56,889 nucleotides of DNA, from positions 1 to 56,889 of the forward strand of contig NZ_JAGGNU010000064.1 in NCBI RefSeq assembly GCF_018614915.1, written 5' to 3'. Every line of letters starts with the position of its first letter. Position 1 is the first letter of the stretch. The notes below the pieces were generated by a model. The model was given only the letters and a program-made list of their open reading frames with translations. It did no database searches and was not told the DNA's origin. This DNA comes from Variovorax paradoxus. Its GTDB lineage: Bacteria; Pseudomonadota; Gammaproteobacteria; Burkholderiales; Burkholderiaceae_C. Shown here in pieces: positions 1 through 10,496 of the stretch. The position numbers and the translations under genes are program-made.

Positions 1-125
1 TGATTCAATGCCGGCTCAATAGACGCTCGTCGTCAGCAGTCCCGCCTCCGCGCGTAACCACCCGCATCCGCGAGATCGCCTGACCATCTCGACCTATGTT
101 CGGTCGCGGGCGCGGTGGCGCGGCG

Positions 126-467
126 CTACGGCCGCGCGCGCTTGCGCGGTCGCTTGACTGAGTGCGAGCTTGCCGATCTAGGAACTCTCATGATTGTTGG
201 ATCGTATCCACGCTCGACCGCCAAGCTCGGGCTGAGCATCTCGTGGGGAGGAATTCGTAGCGCCGTTGCGATGACCTCGATGTTGTCGACCGAGATGTTC
301 CGAATCCCTTGCTCCAAGCTCGCAATGAACGTTCGATCCAGGCCACTTTCGAGGGCGAGCCGCTCTTGAGACATTCCCTTGTGGATCCGGGCCATGCGCA
401 CGTTCTGTGCAAACGTCAACCTGAGCTTGGCAGGGGGAGGAGAACTATGTGAACGCGCAGGTGGCAT
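126..467 (-). CDS. XRE-family HTH transcriptional regulator
   Basis: A small (113 aa) DNA-binding protein made almost entirely of one Cro/CI-type helix-turn-helix at about residues 15-75. The recognition-helix region reads SGLDRTFIASLEQGIRN, which is the typical XRE/restriction-modification controller-protein pattern. The tail is short and basic (KRPRKRARP). No methylase or endonuclease gene lies nearby, so an R-M controller role is only a family resemblance. It is transcribed away from the XRE-cupin gene at 709, and the two share an intergenic region with a long-range inverted repeat. The start was chosen as the first ATG giving an intact HTH; an internal Met at residue 24 would cut into the domain. 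Confidence 0.75.
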   Translation of the reverse strand: MPPARSHSSPPPAKLRLTFAQNVRMARIHKGMSQERLALESGLDRTFIASLEQGIRNISVDNIEVIATALRIPPHEMLSPSLAVERGYDPTIMRVPRSASSHSVKRPRKRARP

Positions 468-508
468 TCACCCGATAGTTCGTAAATGATGCTTATGAAG
501 CCACGGTG

Positions 509-599
509 TTTGAATATCATTAGAAGTTCTCACATTCGGCCGTAGTCGACTCGCACCCTACCCTGCGTGCGCTTGTCGGAATCGCAAATGATATTCAAA
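509..599. promoter_or_regulatory. Divergent regulatory region with 13-bp inverted repeat
   Basis: The intergenic space (468-708) between two divergent HTH genes contains a perfect 13-bp inverted repeat, TTTGAATATCATT at 509-521 and its reverse complement at 587-599. The interval is AT-rich compared with the surrounding DNA. The placement fits paired operator sites for one of the two regulators, but this is inferred from position only. I could not assign -35/-10 boxes with confidence. Confidence 0.4.
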
Positions 600-708
600 T
601 GCATCATAAAAGAACGCTTGGTCCCAGGAGAAGCAGTGTGAAGAGAACGTTTGGCCAAGACAAATGGCGCGACGCAAGCGCTGCCAGTTGCGCGCGGAGG
701 GGCGGCGC

Positions 709-1380
709 ATGAAGCCGGCTCGAGTCGCTTCGCCGTTCCCAACTGCGCACATACAGCGCCTGCCGGCGTCTCTCTCGCAGGCACGGCTATCGCGCCCTTC
801 CCCACCCGCCCGAAGCAGCCCTGCATCCCGCATCGGCCAGCAAATACGCGCGCTCCGCCTCGCCTCTGGCGCCTCCGGTGGAGAGCTGGCCTCCAGCTCG
901 GGCGTCTCCCCCTCCATGCTCTCCCGCATCGAGCGCGGTCTGGTCTCCCCTTCCGTCGAAACCTTGGATCGCATCGCCACCGGCCTGCGCGTGCCCGTCT
1001 CGCGCTTCTTCGGCGACCAGTCCAGCCGCACGGACTTCTCCCACGTCCCCGCAGGCCGCGGCATCCTCGTGGACCGGGTCGGTGCCGTGGCCGGCTACCG
1101 CTACGAGCTCCTCGGCCATCAGCTTTCCGGCAACCTGTTCGTCGAGCCCTACCTGGTCACCCTGCTGCCGGAGGCGCATCCCTATGTCACCTTTCAGCAC
1201 CCGGGCGTGAAGTTCCTGCACCTCCTCTCAGGCCGGGTCTCCTACCGCTACGGCGCAAAGGTGGTGAAGCTAGGGCCAGGGGACTCGCTGCAGTTCGACG
1301 CCACCGCACTGCATGGGATTGAATCCATCGAGGCCGGACCGGTGACGTACCTGTCGATCGTGTTCACGATGCGTGAGTAA
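709..1380 (+). CDS. XRE regulator with C-terminal cupin domain
   Basis: A 223-aa one-component regulator. A helix-turn-helix lies at about residues 41-100 (SGVSPSMLSRIERGLVSPSV is the HTH core). A cupin_2-type beta-barrel at about 145-220 includes the motif HPGVKFLHLLSGRVSYRYG. This HTH+cupin layout is known from PuuR-like regulators, in which the cupin senses a small ligand. The start at 709 is supported by a strong ribosome-binding site (GGAGGGG at 696-702); a start at 664 would add 15 arginine-rich residues without such a site. The first 40 residues are low-complexity and probably disordered. No obvious target operon follows: the next gene is a broken LysR. Confidence 0.8.
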   Translation: MKPARVASPFPTAHIQRLPASLSQARLSRPSPPARSSPASRIGQQIRALRLASGASGGELASSSGVSPSMLSRIERGLVSPSVETLDRIATGLRVPVSRFFGDQSSRTDFSHVPAGRGILVDRVGAVAGYRYELLGHQLSGNLFVEPYLVTLLPEAHPYVTFQHPGVKFLHLLSGRVSYRYGAKVVKLGPGDSLQFDATALHGIESIEAGPVTYLSIVFTMRE

Positions 1381-1593
1381 GGCTTGAGGGCACGGCCCAG
1401 GCAAAGTCGTGGACTGAACGCACACGAAGTGAGCTTGCGTCGTAAGGGTCTAGTCGCTGGCTTTGGGGAGGCCCTGGAGGCGGGCGGCGAGGCGGAATTG
1501 GCGATTGGCGCATGCTGGCGCGTCGGAAGTTGCAAGGCCGGCCAGTTTGGCGGCACGCTCCGCGCTCCGGTAGTCGTCAATTTCCCATTTGAT

Positions 1594-1615
1594 CGTTGTC
1601 GTTGAAACAACAATG
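1594..1615 (+). promoter_or_regulatory. Possible LysR-type operator upstream of broken lysR
   Basis: Eleven bases before the LysR start the sequence carries GTTG-AAA-CAAC dyad symmetry inside TTGTCGTTGAAACAACAA, which resembles a T-N11-A LysR box. No -35/-10 pair is clear. With the LysR gene truncated, the site would now be non-functional or used by another regulator. The rest of the 1381-1625 gap shows no convincing gene. Confidence 0.3.
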
Positions 1616-1625
1616 ACCCCCGACC

Positions 1626-2088
1626 ATGCTCGATACCCAAGGTCTCGCCATCTTCGCCGCAGTCGTGCAGGCCGGCAGCATCAGCGGCGCGGCCGCGCGC
1701 ATGAATCTCGACAAGTCCGTGGTTTCGCGCCAGCTGGCGCGGCTCGAAGTCGAGCTCGGCGCCCAGCTCGTCCAGCGCACGACCCGGCGCATGGCCCTGA
1801 CGGAGATCGGCACGCTGCTCTACAACGAAGCCAGCCGCATTGAGGAGGCGATGGGCAGCATCGAGCGGCTGGTGCGCGGCAAGCTGCGCGTCTCGTGCCC
1901 GCTGGCCAGCCGCCGCGTGATGGTGCCGGCGCTGATCCGCTTTTGCGAGCGCTACGCGGACGTGAACGTGAACCTGCAGATGGAAGACCGCCTAATAGAC
2001 CTGGTGGCGGAGCGGATCGACGTCGCGATCCGCACCTCGCAACTCGCCGACTCCACCCTGATCGCCTGCAAGATCGCCGACAGCCCGC
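1626..2088 (+). pseudogene. Truncated LysR-family regulator
   Basis: The first 154 codons encode a normal LysR N-terminus. The winged HTH covers about residues 5-65 (MNLDKSVVSRQLARLEVELG) and is followed by the first half of the effector domain, up to the conserved strand ending IACKIADSP. Family similarity stops near 2088 and the reading frame runs on into unrelated arginine-rich sequence up to a stop at 2234. About half of the usual ~300 residues is therefore missing. The break lies next to the 3' end of the convergent phospholipase-D remnant, consistent with a deletion joining two damaged genes. The DNA-binding half could still be made, but effector-dependent function is unlikely. Confidence 0.8.
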
Positions 2089-2146
2089 CTGCAGGAGCAG
2101 CCCTGGGCGCTCGCCAGAGGCGTTGCAGAAGATCGAAGGGGACGAA

Positions 2147-2838
2147 TCACGAGATGAAGAAGAGCCGGATCTGCTCGAGCAGGGCAGGCCCGGCGGCGTG
2201 TGGGAAACGCGCTCGCCCGCGGCCGAGCGGCTGACCCACTCGATCGACGATCCGTCGGCGCCGAGGCGGACCTCGTAGGAGCCGGGAAGCTCTTCGAGCA
2301 GGGTGACGGCGGTGATCTGCGTCGCGAGTTCGGGGCTGCGCAGGCCGATCCCGACCTCGGTGTTGATCTCGGCGTAGCGCGGATTGAAGTTCATCGAGCT
2401 GACCAGCACCGTGCTCCGCTCGAGGATCGCGGCCTTGGCGTGCAGGCGTCCTGCGCTGCCCTTGAGCGAATCCGCGACCGGCGTGGTCTCCCGCCAGCAG
2501 CGCGCGCTGCCCAGCTCGAACAGCTGCACACCCATCTGCAGCAGCTCCTTGCGGTAGCGCGCGTAGCCGAAGTTCACCAGCGGCTCGTCGCTCGAGGCGG
2601 TGGCGTTCGTGATCACCCGCACCATGACGCCCCGCTGGCGCAGCGCGCGCAGCTGGGTCAGGCCGCGTGGGCCCGGAATGAAGTAGGGCAAGACGATCAG
2701 CACCTCCGATTGGCTCTCGCCGAGCGGGCGTAGATAGCGCTCCGACACCTTCTCGCTGGCATCCGGCGCTTACGCCGCCCGCTGCGGGTCGTCGGCCAGC
2801 GCGCCGGCGGGCGCGAAGAGGAAATGCCGGGGCGCGGC
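2147..2838 (-). pseudogene. Phospholipase D-family (cardiolipin synthase-like) remnant
   Basis: On the minus strand the second catalytic half of a PLD/ClsC-like phosphatidyltransferase is recognisable. It has IVLPYFIPGPRGLTQL, then GYARYRKELLQMGVQLFEL, then the HKD-like segment LHAKAAILERSTVLVSSMNFNPR and the late block INTEVGIGLRSPE. Three things show decay. An in-frame TAA at 2770-2772 interrupts the frame just upstream of SERYLRPL. The last residues (LLEQIRLFFIS, ending at 2147) are only reached in another frame, implying a frameshift near 2190. The whole N-terminal HKD half is missing. The HxK(x)4D aspartate also reads as glutamate. The frame stays open upstream to about 3046 but carries no recognisable PLD sequence there. 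Confidence 0.8.
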
Positions 2839-3046
2839 AACGGCGGCCTCCAAAGCCGGGAAGCCATGCAGATCGGAGCCCTGAGGCTTCGGCGGGGCGG
2901 CCGCCACAGCAGGCGCGGTCTCGCGCCGGAAATGCGCCAGGCGCTGGAGTTGCGAAGCCCGCGATTCTGGATCTCGCCGCGCGGCGCCGGAAGTGGCCGG
3001 CGCCCACTTGTCTGTTGTCGCCCTCGCAACAATGCGGGGCGCCCGC

Positions 3047-3292
3047 TCAGCCGCCGAAGGGATTCGCCGTCGCGAACCAGAGGCCGATGCCGGTCGCGAT
3101 GATGAAGGCGCCGTCGGTCACGCCGGCGATCAGGAAGAACAGGGTCTGCAGCGTGTCCTTGAGTTCGGGCTGGCGCGCCGTGCCTTCCAGCAGCTTCGAA
3201 CCGACGATGCCGATGCCGATGCAGGAACCCACGGCGGCGATGCCGATGAGAAGCGCGACGGCGAGGGGAAGGATGTCGAAGCCTGAGGTCAT
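3047..3292 (-). CDS. atpE: Solitary F0F1 ATP synthase subunit c
   Basis: Codes for an 81-aa two-helix proteolipid. Helix 1 contains the glycine-rich GIAAVGSCIGIGIVGSKLLEG, the polar loop reads ARQPELKD, and helix 2 is FLIAGVTDGAFIIATGIGLWF with the proton-binding aspartate retained (TDG, matching Asp61 of E. coli). The start MTSGFD was preferred because 24 charged, proline-rich residues lie ahead of it in the longer frame. No other atp gene is near, so this is a stand-alone paralog lying between the PLD remnant and a MmgE/PrpD gene. It could be an alternative c-ring subunit or a stray copy. Complete conservation of family residues argues against simple decay. Confidence 0.85.
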   Translation of the reverse strand: MTSGFDILPLAVALLIGIAAVGSCIGIGIVGSKLLEGTARQPELKDTLQTLFFLIAGVTDGAFIIATGIGLWFATANPFGG

Positions 3293-3381
3293 GGTGCTCT
3301 TTCGCGGCCTTGGAAGTTCGGCCTGGTTGCTGCCTGAACCACCTCGGTTCCGGCTTGCATCCAATGTCTCAGAGCGGGTGC

Positions 3382-3407
3382 GCGAGGTCGATGACCTCGC
3401 AGGTCAT
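3382..3407 (-). promoter_or_regulatory. Overlapping inverted repeats in the atpE leader
   Basis: GCGAGGTC-GAT-GACCTCGC (3382-3400) is a perfect 8-3-8 palindrome. It overlaps ATGACCT-CGC-AGGTCAT (3391-3407), a perfect 7-3-7 palindrome, so the two hairpins share an arm and cannot form together. They lie between the MmgE/PrpD stop and the atpE start, inside the presumed leader of the solitary atpE. The function is unknown: they may be a multi-site operator, a read-through terminator without a U-tract, or an attenuator-like switch. Confidence 0.45.
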
Positions 3408-3423
3408 GGCCGCTGGGCCGGCC

Positions 3424-4794
3424 TCAGGGCCGCGCCAGCGCCGTGAGGGCGTGCAGGTCGCCGGCTTCGGCCAGCGCGCGGCAACCGGCCAGCAGCGTCG
3501 AGCTGCGCTGCGCGCCGATGACCGGATCGGCCAGGCCGTGGAACTTGCGGGCGAGGTCGTCGTCGCTCATTGGCCGCTGCAGCGAGCCGATCGCGTGCTC
3601 GACGAACACGTGCTCGCGCCGGCCGTCGACGAGCACGGCCGTCACGTCGGCGCTCGCCTCGTCGATGCGGTCGTCCACCGTCGCCACCACCTTGCGGCGC
3701 AGCGCGACCACGTCGGGGCGCGTCACGATGGCGTCGGCGAATTCTTCCTCGGCAGCGCGGCCGAACAGCAGCCCGGCGGCACAGCCGTGATAGACGCTGA
3801 ACTTGCCCTGCAGGCCGTCGGCCGGCTCCTTCTTGCCGGTGAGTTCGAGCACCAGCGAATGCACCTTGAGCTCGATGCGCTCGACCTGCTCGGGCGCAAT
3901 GCCGCGCCCGCGCAGCTGCACGCAGGCGTCGATGCTCGGATGGATCACGATGCCGCAGGCGAAAGGCTTGTAGCTGTTGAAGGAGATCTCGAAGCGCTCG
4001 CCGAGCTCGTCGGTGACCTCGTTCCAGTCGCACTTGGTGGAGACCACCTGCGCCCAGCCGCGCGGCGCCTCGATCGCCTTCGGGCTCGCGGTGAAGCCGC
4101 GCTGCGCCATCAGCGCGGCCATCAGGCCGGCACGTGCCGCGCCGCCGGGATGAAAGGGCTTGGTCATGGTGCCGAACTGCTCGCGCAGGCCGATCGGCTG
4201 CGAGGCGGCGATGCCGAGCGCCATCGCGGTCCGGTCCGCGTCGAGGCCCAGCAGGCGCGCACAGCCGGCGGCGGCGCCCAGCATGCCGGTGGTGCCCGTG
4301 ATGTGCCAGCCGCGGTCGTAGTGTTCGGGATAGACCGTGTTGCCCAGGCGGCAGGCCACGTCGATGCCGAGCACCAGCGCGTCGAGCAGCGAGCGGCCGC
4401 TGCTGCCGTTCAGCTCGGCCAGCGCGAGCAGCGCCGAGGCCACGGGGCCGGCCGGATGAATGATGGTCTTCAAGTGCGTGTCGTCGAAATCGAAGGTGTG
4501 CGAGCTGATGCCATTGAGCAGCGCGGCGCTCGCGATGTCGACCTTTTCGCTGCGGCCCAGCACCGTGGCCTGCGGCGCGGGCTGCAGCACCTGCACCGCG
4601 GCCAGTGCGGCTTCCACCGCTTCGTGGCGCGCGGCGCCGACCGCGCAGCCGAACCAGTTGAGGAAGGTGCGGTGCGCCTCGTGGTCCACCGTGTCGCTCC
4701 AGCCGCGCGATGGATGCTTGGCGACGTACTCGGCGAGGACGCGCGTGACGGGAGGGGCGTTGTGGTCGGCGGCGACCTGGGTATTGCGTGCCAT
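3424..4794 (-). CDS. MmgE/PrpD family protein
   Basis: A 456-aa member of the MmgE/PrpD family, which includes 2-methylcitrate dehydratase PrpD, cis-aconitate decarboxylase and related cofactor-free lyases. Typical family blocks are present: the all-helical N-terminal domain with GISSHTFDFDDTH and HPAGPVASALLALAE, then GTTGMLGAAAGCARLLGLD and GTMTKPFHPGGAARAGLMAA, and the C-terminal lid domain with YKPFACGIVIHPSID. The substrate cannot be read from sequence. Its operon partner is a Bug-type receptor 26 bp upstream and a GntR regulator beyond that, an arrangement usual for uptake and breakdown of a small di- or tricarboxylate. Expression is probably controlled by the GntR protein encoded upstream. 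Confidence 0.85.
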   Translation of the reverse strand: MARNTQVAADHNAPPVTRVLAEYVAKHPSRGWSDTVDHEAHRTFLNWFGCAVGAARHEAVEAALAAVQVLQPAPQATVLGRSEKVDIASAALLNGISSHTFDFDDTHLKTIIHPAGPVASALLALAELNGSSGRSLLDALVLGIDVACRLGNTVYPEHYDRGWHITGTTGMLGAAAGCARLLGLDADRTAMALGIAASQPIGLREQFGTMTKPFHPGGAARAGLMAALMAQRGFTASPKAIEAPRGWAQVVSTKCDWNEVTDELGERFEISFNSYKPFACGIVIHPSIDACVQLRGRGIAPEQVERIELKVHSLVLELTGKKEPADGLQGKFSVYHGCAAGLLFGRAAEEEFADAIVTRPDVVALRRKVVATVDDRIDEASADVTAVLVDGRREHVFVEHAIGSLQRPMSDDDLARKFHGLADPVIGAQRSSTLLAGCRALAEAGDLHALTALARP

Positions 4795-4820
4795 GGAAAG
4801 CTTGGTTGAGGGAAAGGAAA

Positions 4821-5792
4821 TCAGTTGTCGAGCTGGATCTTGCGTTCGCGCGCCAGCTCGGTCCAGCGGGCGATGTCGGCGCGCATGTAGGCGCCGAACT
4901 GCTCGGCCGACATCGGCATCGGCTCGACCGCTTCGACCGAGAGCTTCTCGCTCAGGTCCGGCGCCTTGAGCACGGCGTTGAGGGTCTCGTTGAGCTGGCG
5001 CACCACGTCGGCCGGCATGCCGGCGGGGCCCACCACGCCGTACCACTGCATTGCGTCGAAGCCCTTGAGCCCGAGTTCCTCCAGCGTCGGCGCCTCCTTC
5101 AGTTGCGGATGGCGGGTGTTGCCGGTGACGGCGAGCGGCCGCACGCGGCCCGAGCGGATGTGCGGCATCGCCGCCGCCAGGCCGGGGAACATGGCCTGCG
5201 TCTGGCCGCCCATCAGGTCGGTGAAGGCCGGCGCGATGCCGCGGTAGGGCACGTGCACCATGAACACGCCGACCTGCTGCTTGAAGAGCTCCATCGTCAG
5301 GTGCGTGAGCGAGCCCGCGCCCGCGGAGCCGTAGCTGACCTTGCTGGGGTTGCCCTTCAGGTAGGCGACGAACTGCTTGAAGTCCCTGGCCGGCAGCTCG
5401 CTGTTGACCACCAGCACGTTGGGGGTACCGCCGATCATGCCGATGGGCGTGAAGTCTTTCACCGGGTCGTAGGGCAGCTTGCGGGTTGCGGGGCTGGTGC
5501 CGTGCGTGGCGACGTAGCCCTGCATCAGCGTGTAGCCGTCGGCCGGCGCGCGTGCCGTGTTCTGCGAGGCGATCACGCCGCCGCCGCCGGCCTGGTTCTC
5601 GACCACGAAGGTTTGGTTGAGCAGCTTGCCCCAGCGCTCGGTGACGGTGCGGCCCACCATGTCGCTGCCGCCGCCGGCCGAGACCGGCACGATGTAGCGG
5701 ATGGGCCTGGCAGGGTAGGCCTGCGCATGGAGCCGGCCGGACAGAACCAGCAGTGCCGGCGGAAGCACGAGAACCAAAGTGCGTCGTTGCAT
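4821..5792 (-). CDS. Bug-family tripartite tricarboxylate transporter receptor (TctC-like)
   Basis: A 323-aa periplasmic solute-binding protein. It has a signal peptide with cleavage near residue 25 (RLHAQA). The Bug-fold signatures follow in order: YPARPIRYIVPVSAGGGSD, the VENQAGGGGVIASQ loop that lines the carboxylate-binding pocket, APADGYTLM, HVPYRGIAPAFTDLMGGQ, and VVGPAGMPADVV. No TctA/TctB membrane genes lie nearby, as is usual for the expanded bug genes of this bacterial group. It is translated in an operon with the MmgE/PrpD lyase and probably delivers that enzyme's substrate or a related organic acid. The ligand is not predictable from sequence alone. Confidence 0.9.
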   Translation of the reverse strand: MQRRTLVLVLPPALLVLSGRLHAQAYPARPIRYIVPVSAGGGSDMVGRTVTERWGKLLNQTFVVENQAGGGGVIASQNTARAPADGYTLMQGYVATHGTSPATRKLPYDPVKDFTPIGMIGGTPNVLVVNSELPARDFKQFVAYLKGNPSKVSYGSAGAGSLTHLTMELFKQQVGVFMVHVPYRGIAPAFTDLMGGQTQAMFPGLAAAMPHIRSGRVRPLAVTGNTRHPQLKEAPTLEELGLKGFDAMQWYGVVGPAGMPADVVRQLNETLNAVLKAPDLSEKLSVEAVEPMPMSAEQFGAYMRADIARWTELARERKIQLDN

Positions 5793-5806
5793 GGTGTGTC
5801 TCCTTG

Positions 5807-6505
5807 TCAGGGCGTCGAGCCCAGCAGCCGCGTGTAGGCATCGCCCACGTGGCTGGCCATCAGCTCTTCGCAGCGTGCGACATCGCCGCGGCGCAGCGCT
5901 CGTGCGATCGCGATGTGCTCCTTGATCGAGGCGCGCATGCCGGTGTCGCGTGACAGGTTCTTAAGCCGCGACAGGTGCAGCTTCTGCACCACGCCGCGGT
6001 AGGTGTTCGCCAGCGCGTGGTTGCCCGCCGCTTCGACGATGGCCCAATGGAAGTGCAGGTTTTCGCTGTAGTAGCGCTGCACCTCGTGTGCTGCGGCGGC
6101 GGCGTTCATGGCTTCGATGGAGGCATCGAGCGCATCGGCCAGCGCGACGCGGGCCTTGGGTGGAAGCCGCGCGGCGCGCCGCCCCGCGAAGCCATCGAGC
6201 AGGCCGCGCATTTCGTAGAGATCGCGCACTTCGTCGGCGTCCGGCTCGCGCACGAACACGCCGGCATGCTTGCGCGCCACCACCAGTCCGGTGCTTTCGA
6301 GCTGGCGCAGCGCCTCGCGCACCGGCACGCGGGAAATGCCGAGCCGGCCGGCGATGTCGGGCTCGTTGATGCGTTGGCCCGGCAGCAGCTCGCCGCGCAG
6401 GATCATGGCCAGCATGTCCTCGCGCACGAGCTTGGCGAGCGGGATGTCGCGCAAGGTGGAAAGGTGATCGGAGGCGGAGGCCTCGGCGAGCCAGGGCAGC
6501 AGCAT
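5807..6505 (-). CDS. GntR/FCD-family transcriptional regulator
   Basis: A 232-aa regulator. The winged helix at about residues 20-90 carries the diagnostic LGISRVPVREALRQLESTGLV. The all-helical FCD ligand domain follows at about 95-220, with metal or ligand histidines in HFHWAIVEAAGNHAL and IKEHIAIARAL. The start MLLPWLAEA is preferred to an ATG 17 codons earlier, because the earlier start would cover the palindromic site at 6531. The gene is the first of the GntR - Bug receptor - MmgE/PrpD unit, with only 14 bp to the receptor gene. It is therefore likely to act as an autoregulated, inducer-released repressor of the unit. Confidence 0.88.
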   Translation of the reverse strand: MLLPWLAEASASDHLSTLRDIPLAKLVREDMLAMILRGELLPGQRINEPDIAGRLGISRVPVREALRQLESTGLVVARKHAGVFVREPDADEVRDLYEMRGLLDGFAGRRAARLPPKARVALADALDASIEAMNAAAAAHEVQRYYSENLHFHWAIVEAAGNHALANTYRGVVQKLHLSRLKNLSRDTGMRASIKEHIAIARALRRGDVARCEELMASHVGDAYTRLLGSTP

Positions 6506-6526
6506 GGTGTCTCGTGGTGTTTGGAA

Positions 6527-6540
6527 TATCGTATACGTTA
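6527..6540 (-). promoter_or_regulatory. Candidate GntR/FCD operator upstream of gntR
   Basis: TATCGTATACGTTA contains a perfect GTATAC core with near-symmetric flanks (ATC-GTATAC-GTT), the kind of AT-rich palindrome bound by many FadR-subfamily regulators. It lies about 26-31 bases before the regulator's chosen start codon, a normal place for autoregulation. This assignment rests on motif resemblance and position. Confidence 0.5.
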
Positions 6541-6574
6541 GGCGGCGACGCGGCAATCCGGCGCAGCCCGGAAG

Positions 6575-6706
6575 TCAGCCAATGCCGTGTGACCTGGCCA
6601 GCTTGCCGATCGTCGCCAAGACCTGTTCGGTCCGTGCGTCCCTCGCGTGGCCGTAGTTGAGCCGCAGGCAGATGGTGAACGCCCGCGTGGCCGAGAAGAT
6701 CGGGCC
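6575..6706 (-). pseudogene. C-terminal remnant of MocR-type PLP-dependent regulator
   Basis: The last 43 codons of an open frame read GPIFSATRAF, then CLRLNYGHARDARTEQ, then VLATIGKLARSHGIG, ending at a stop at 6575. This matches the C-terminal end of MocR/PdxR regulators (aminotransferase-fold domain; typically GPxFSA-x-CLRLNYGHPW-x-LGxL). Everything before it is lost: uvrA begins to overlap within 30 bp. It is a gene stump left by a deletion between uvrA and the GntR unit, and not a functional protein. Confidence 0.7.
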
Positions 6707-6735
6707 CCGGGCCGCGGTCTCTTGGCCGCCGCCGC

Positions 6736-9780
<3,045 letters not shown>

Positions 9781-9870
9781 CCGAGCATGATAAGTCCCCG
9801 GCGATTTCGGGGCAGCCCGCGGGATTCGGCGGGATTCTCAGCCGGCACCGGCCGGCGCCGTTGCCTGCGG

Positions 9871-9876
9871 CACAAT
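9871..9876 (+). promoter_or_regulatory. Candidate -10 element for ssb
   Basis: CACAAT at 9871-9876 resembles the TACAAT/CACAAT -10 boxes seen before several other genes here and leaves a leader of about 40 nt to the ssb start at 9921. No good -35 hexamer is placed 16-18 bp upstream, so confidence is low. Confidence 0.35.
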
Positions 9877-9920
9877 CTCCGGTTTTCCTCCTCTTCATTC
9901 ATTCATCAGGGGCAGTGCAT

Positions 9921-10436
9921 ATGGCATCGGTCAACAAAGTCATCCTCGTCGGCAATCTCGGGCGCGATCCGGAAACGCGCACCTTTCCCAGTGGGGACCA
10001 GGTCTGCAACGTGACCCTCGCCACCACCGACAAGTGGAAGGACAAGCAAAGCGGCGAGATGCGCGAAGCCACCGAGTGGCACCGCCTCGTGTTCAACGGC
10101 CGCTTGGCCGAGATCGCCGCGCAGTACCTGCGCAAGGGTTCGCAGATCTACGTCGAGGGCCAGATCCGCACGCGCAAGTACAACGACAAGGACGGCGTCG
10201 AAAAGTACGCCACCGACATCCGCGTCGACCAGATGCAGATGCTGGGCAGCCGCCAGGGCCAGGGCGGGCCTTCGGGCGGCGACGACGACGGCGGCTATTC
10301 GCAAGGATCGTCGCAAGGCGGCGGCTATTCGCGTCCGCCTGCAGCTGCACCGCGCGCCGCAGCGCCGGCGCCGCGCCAGGCTCCGGCCAAATCCTCGTCG
10401 GGCTTCGACGATATGGACGACGACATTCCTTTCTGA
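9921..10436 (+). CDS. ssb: Single-stranded DNA-binding protein
   Basis: A 171-aa protein that coats ssDNA and recruits replication and repair enzymes. The OB fold occupies about residues 1-112, beginning MASVNKVILVGNLGRDPETR and including EWHRLVFNGRLAEIAAQYL and GSQIYVEGQIRTRKY. A Gly/Pro/Ala/Gln-rich linker follows, and the protein ends in the acidic interaction tip DDMDDDIPF. An ATG 20 codons earlier was rejected: the chosen start matches the family N-terminus and has an AGGGG ribosome-binding site at 9908-9912. It is divergent from uvrA, a classic pairing, and ends in an intrinsic terminator. Confidence 0.98.
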   Translation: MASVNKVILVGNLGRDPETRTFPSGDQVCNVTLATTDKWKDKQSGEMREATEWHRLVFNGRLAEIAAQYLRKGSQIYVEGQIRTRKYNDKDGVEKYATDIRVDQMQMLGSRQGQGGPSGGDDDGGYSQGSSQGGGYSRPPAAAPRAAAPAPRQAPAKSSSGFDDMDDDIPF

Positions 10437-10462
10437 CGAAATCTTTCGAGAAGTCTCTAAAG

Positions 10463-10496
10463 AGGCGCAGGGCTTAAGGTCCTGCGCTTCTTTTTC
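10463..10496 (+). terminator. Intrinsic terminator after ssb
   Basis: Stem GCGCAGG (10465-10471) pairs with CCTGCGC (10481-10487) around a 9-nt loop and is followed by TTCTTTTTC. It lies 28 bp after the ssb stop, a good rho-independent structure. Confidence 0.85.

Noticed and set aside
1384..1605. 73-codon open frame between the XRE-cupin and LysR genes
   Set aside because: No ribosome-binding site, no domain, and composition like random high-GC sequence.
9781..9920. LexA (SOS) box between uvrA and ssb
   Set aside because: No CTGT-N8-ACAG-like palindrome could be found in the divergent region, although it is expected from enterobacteria.
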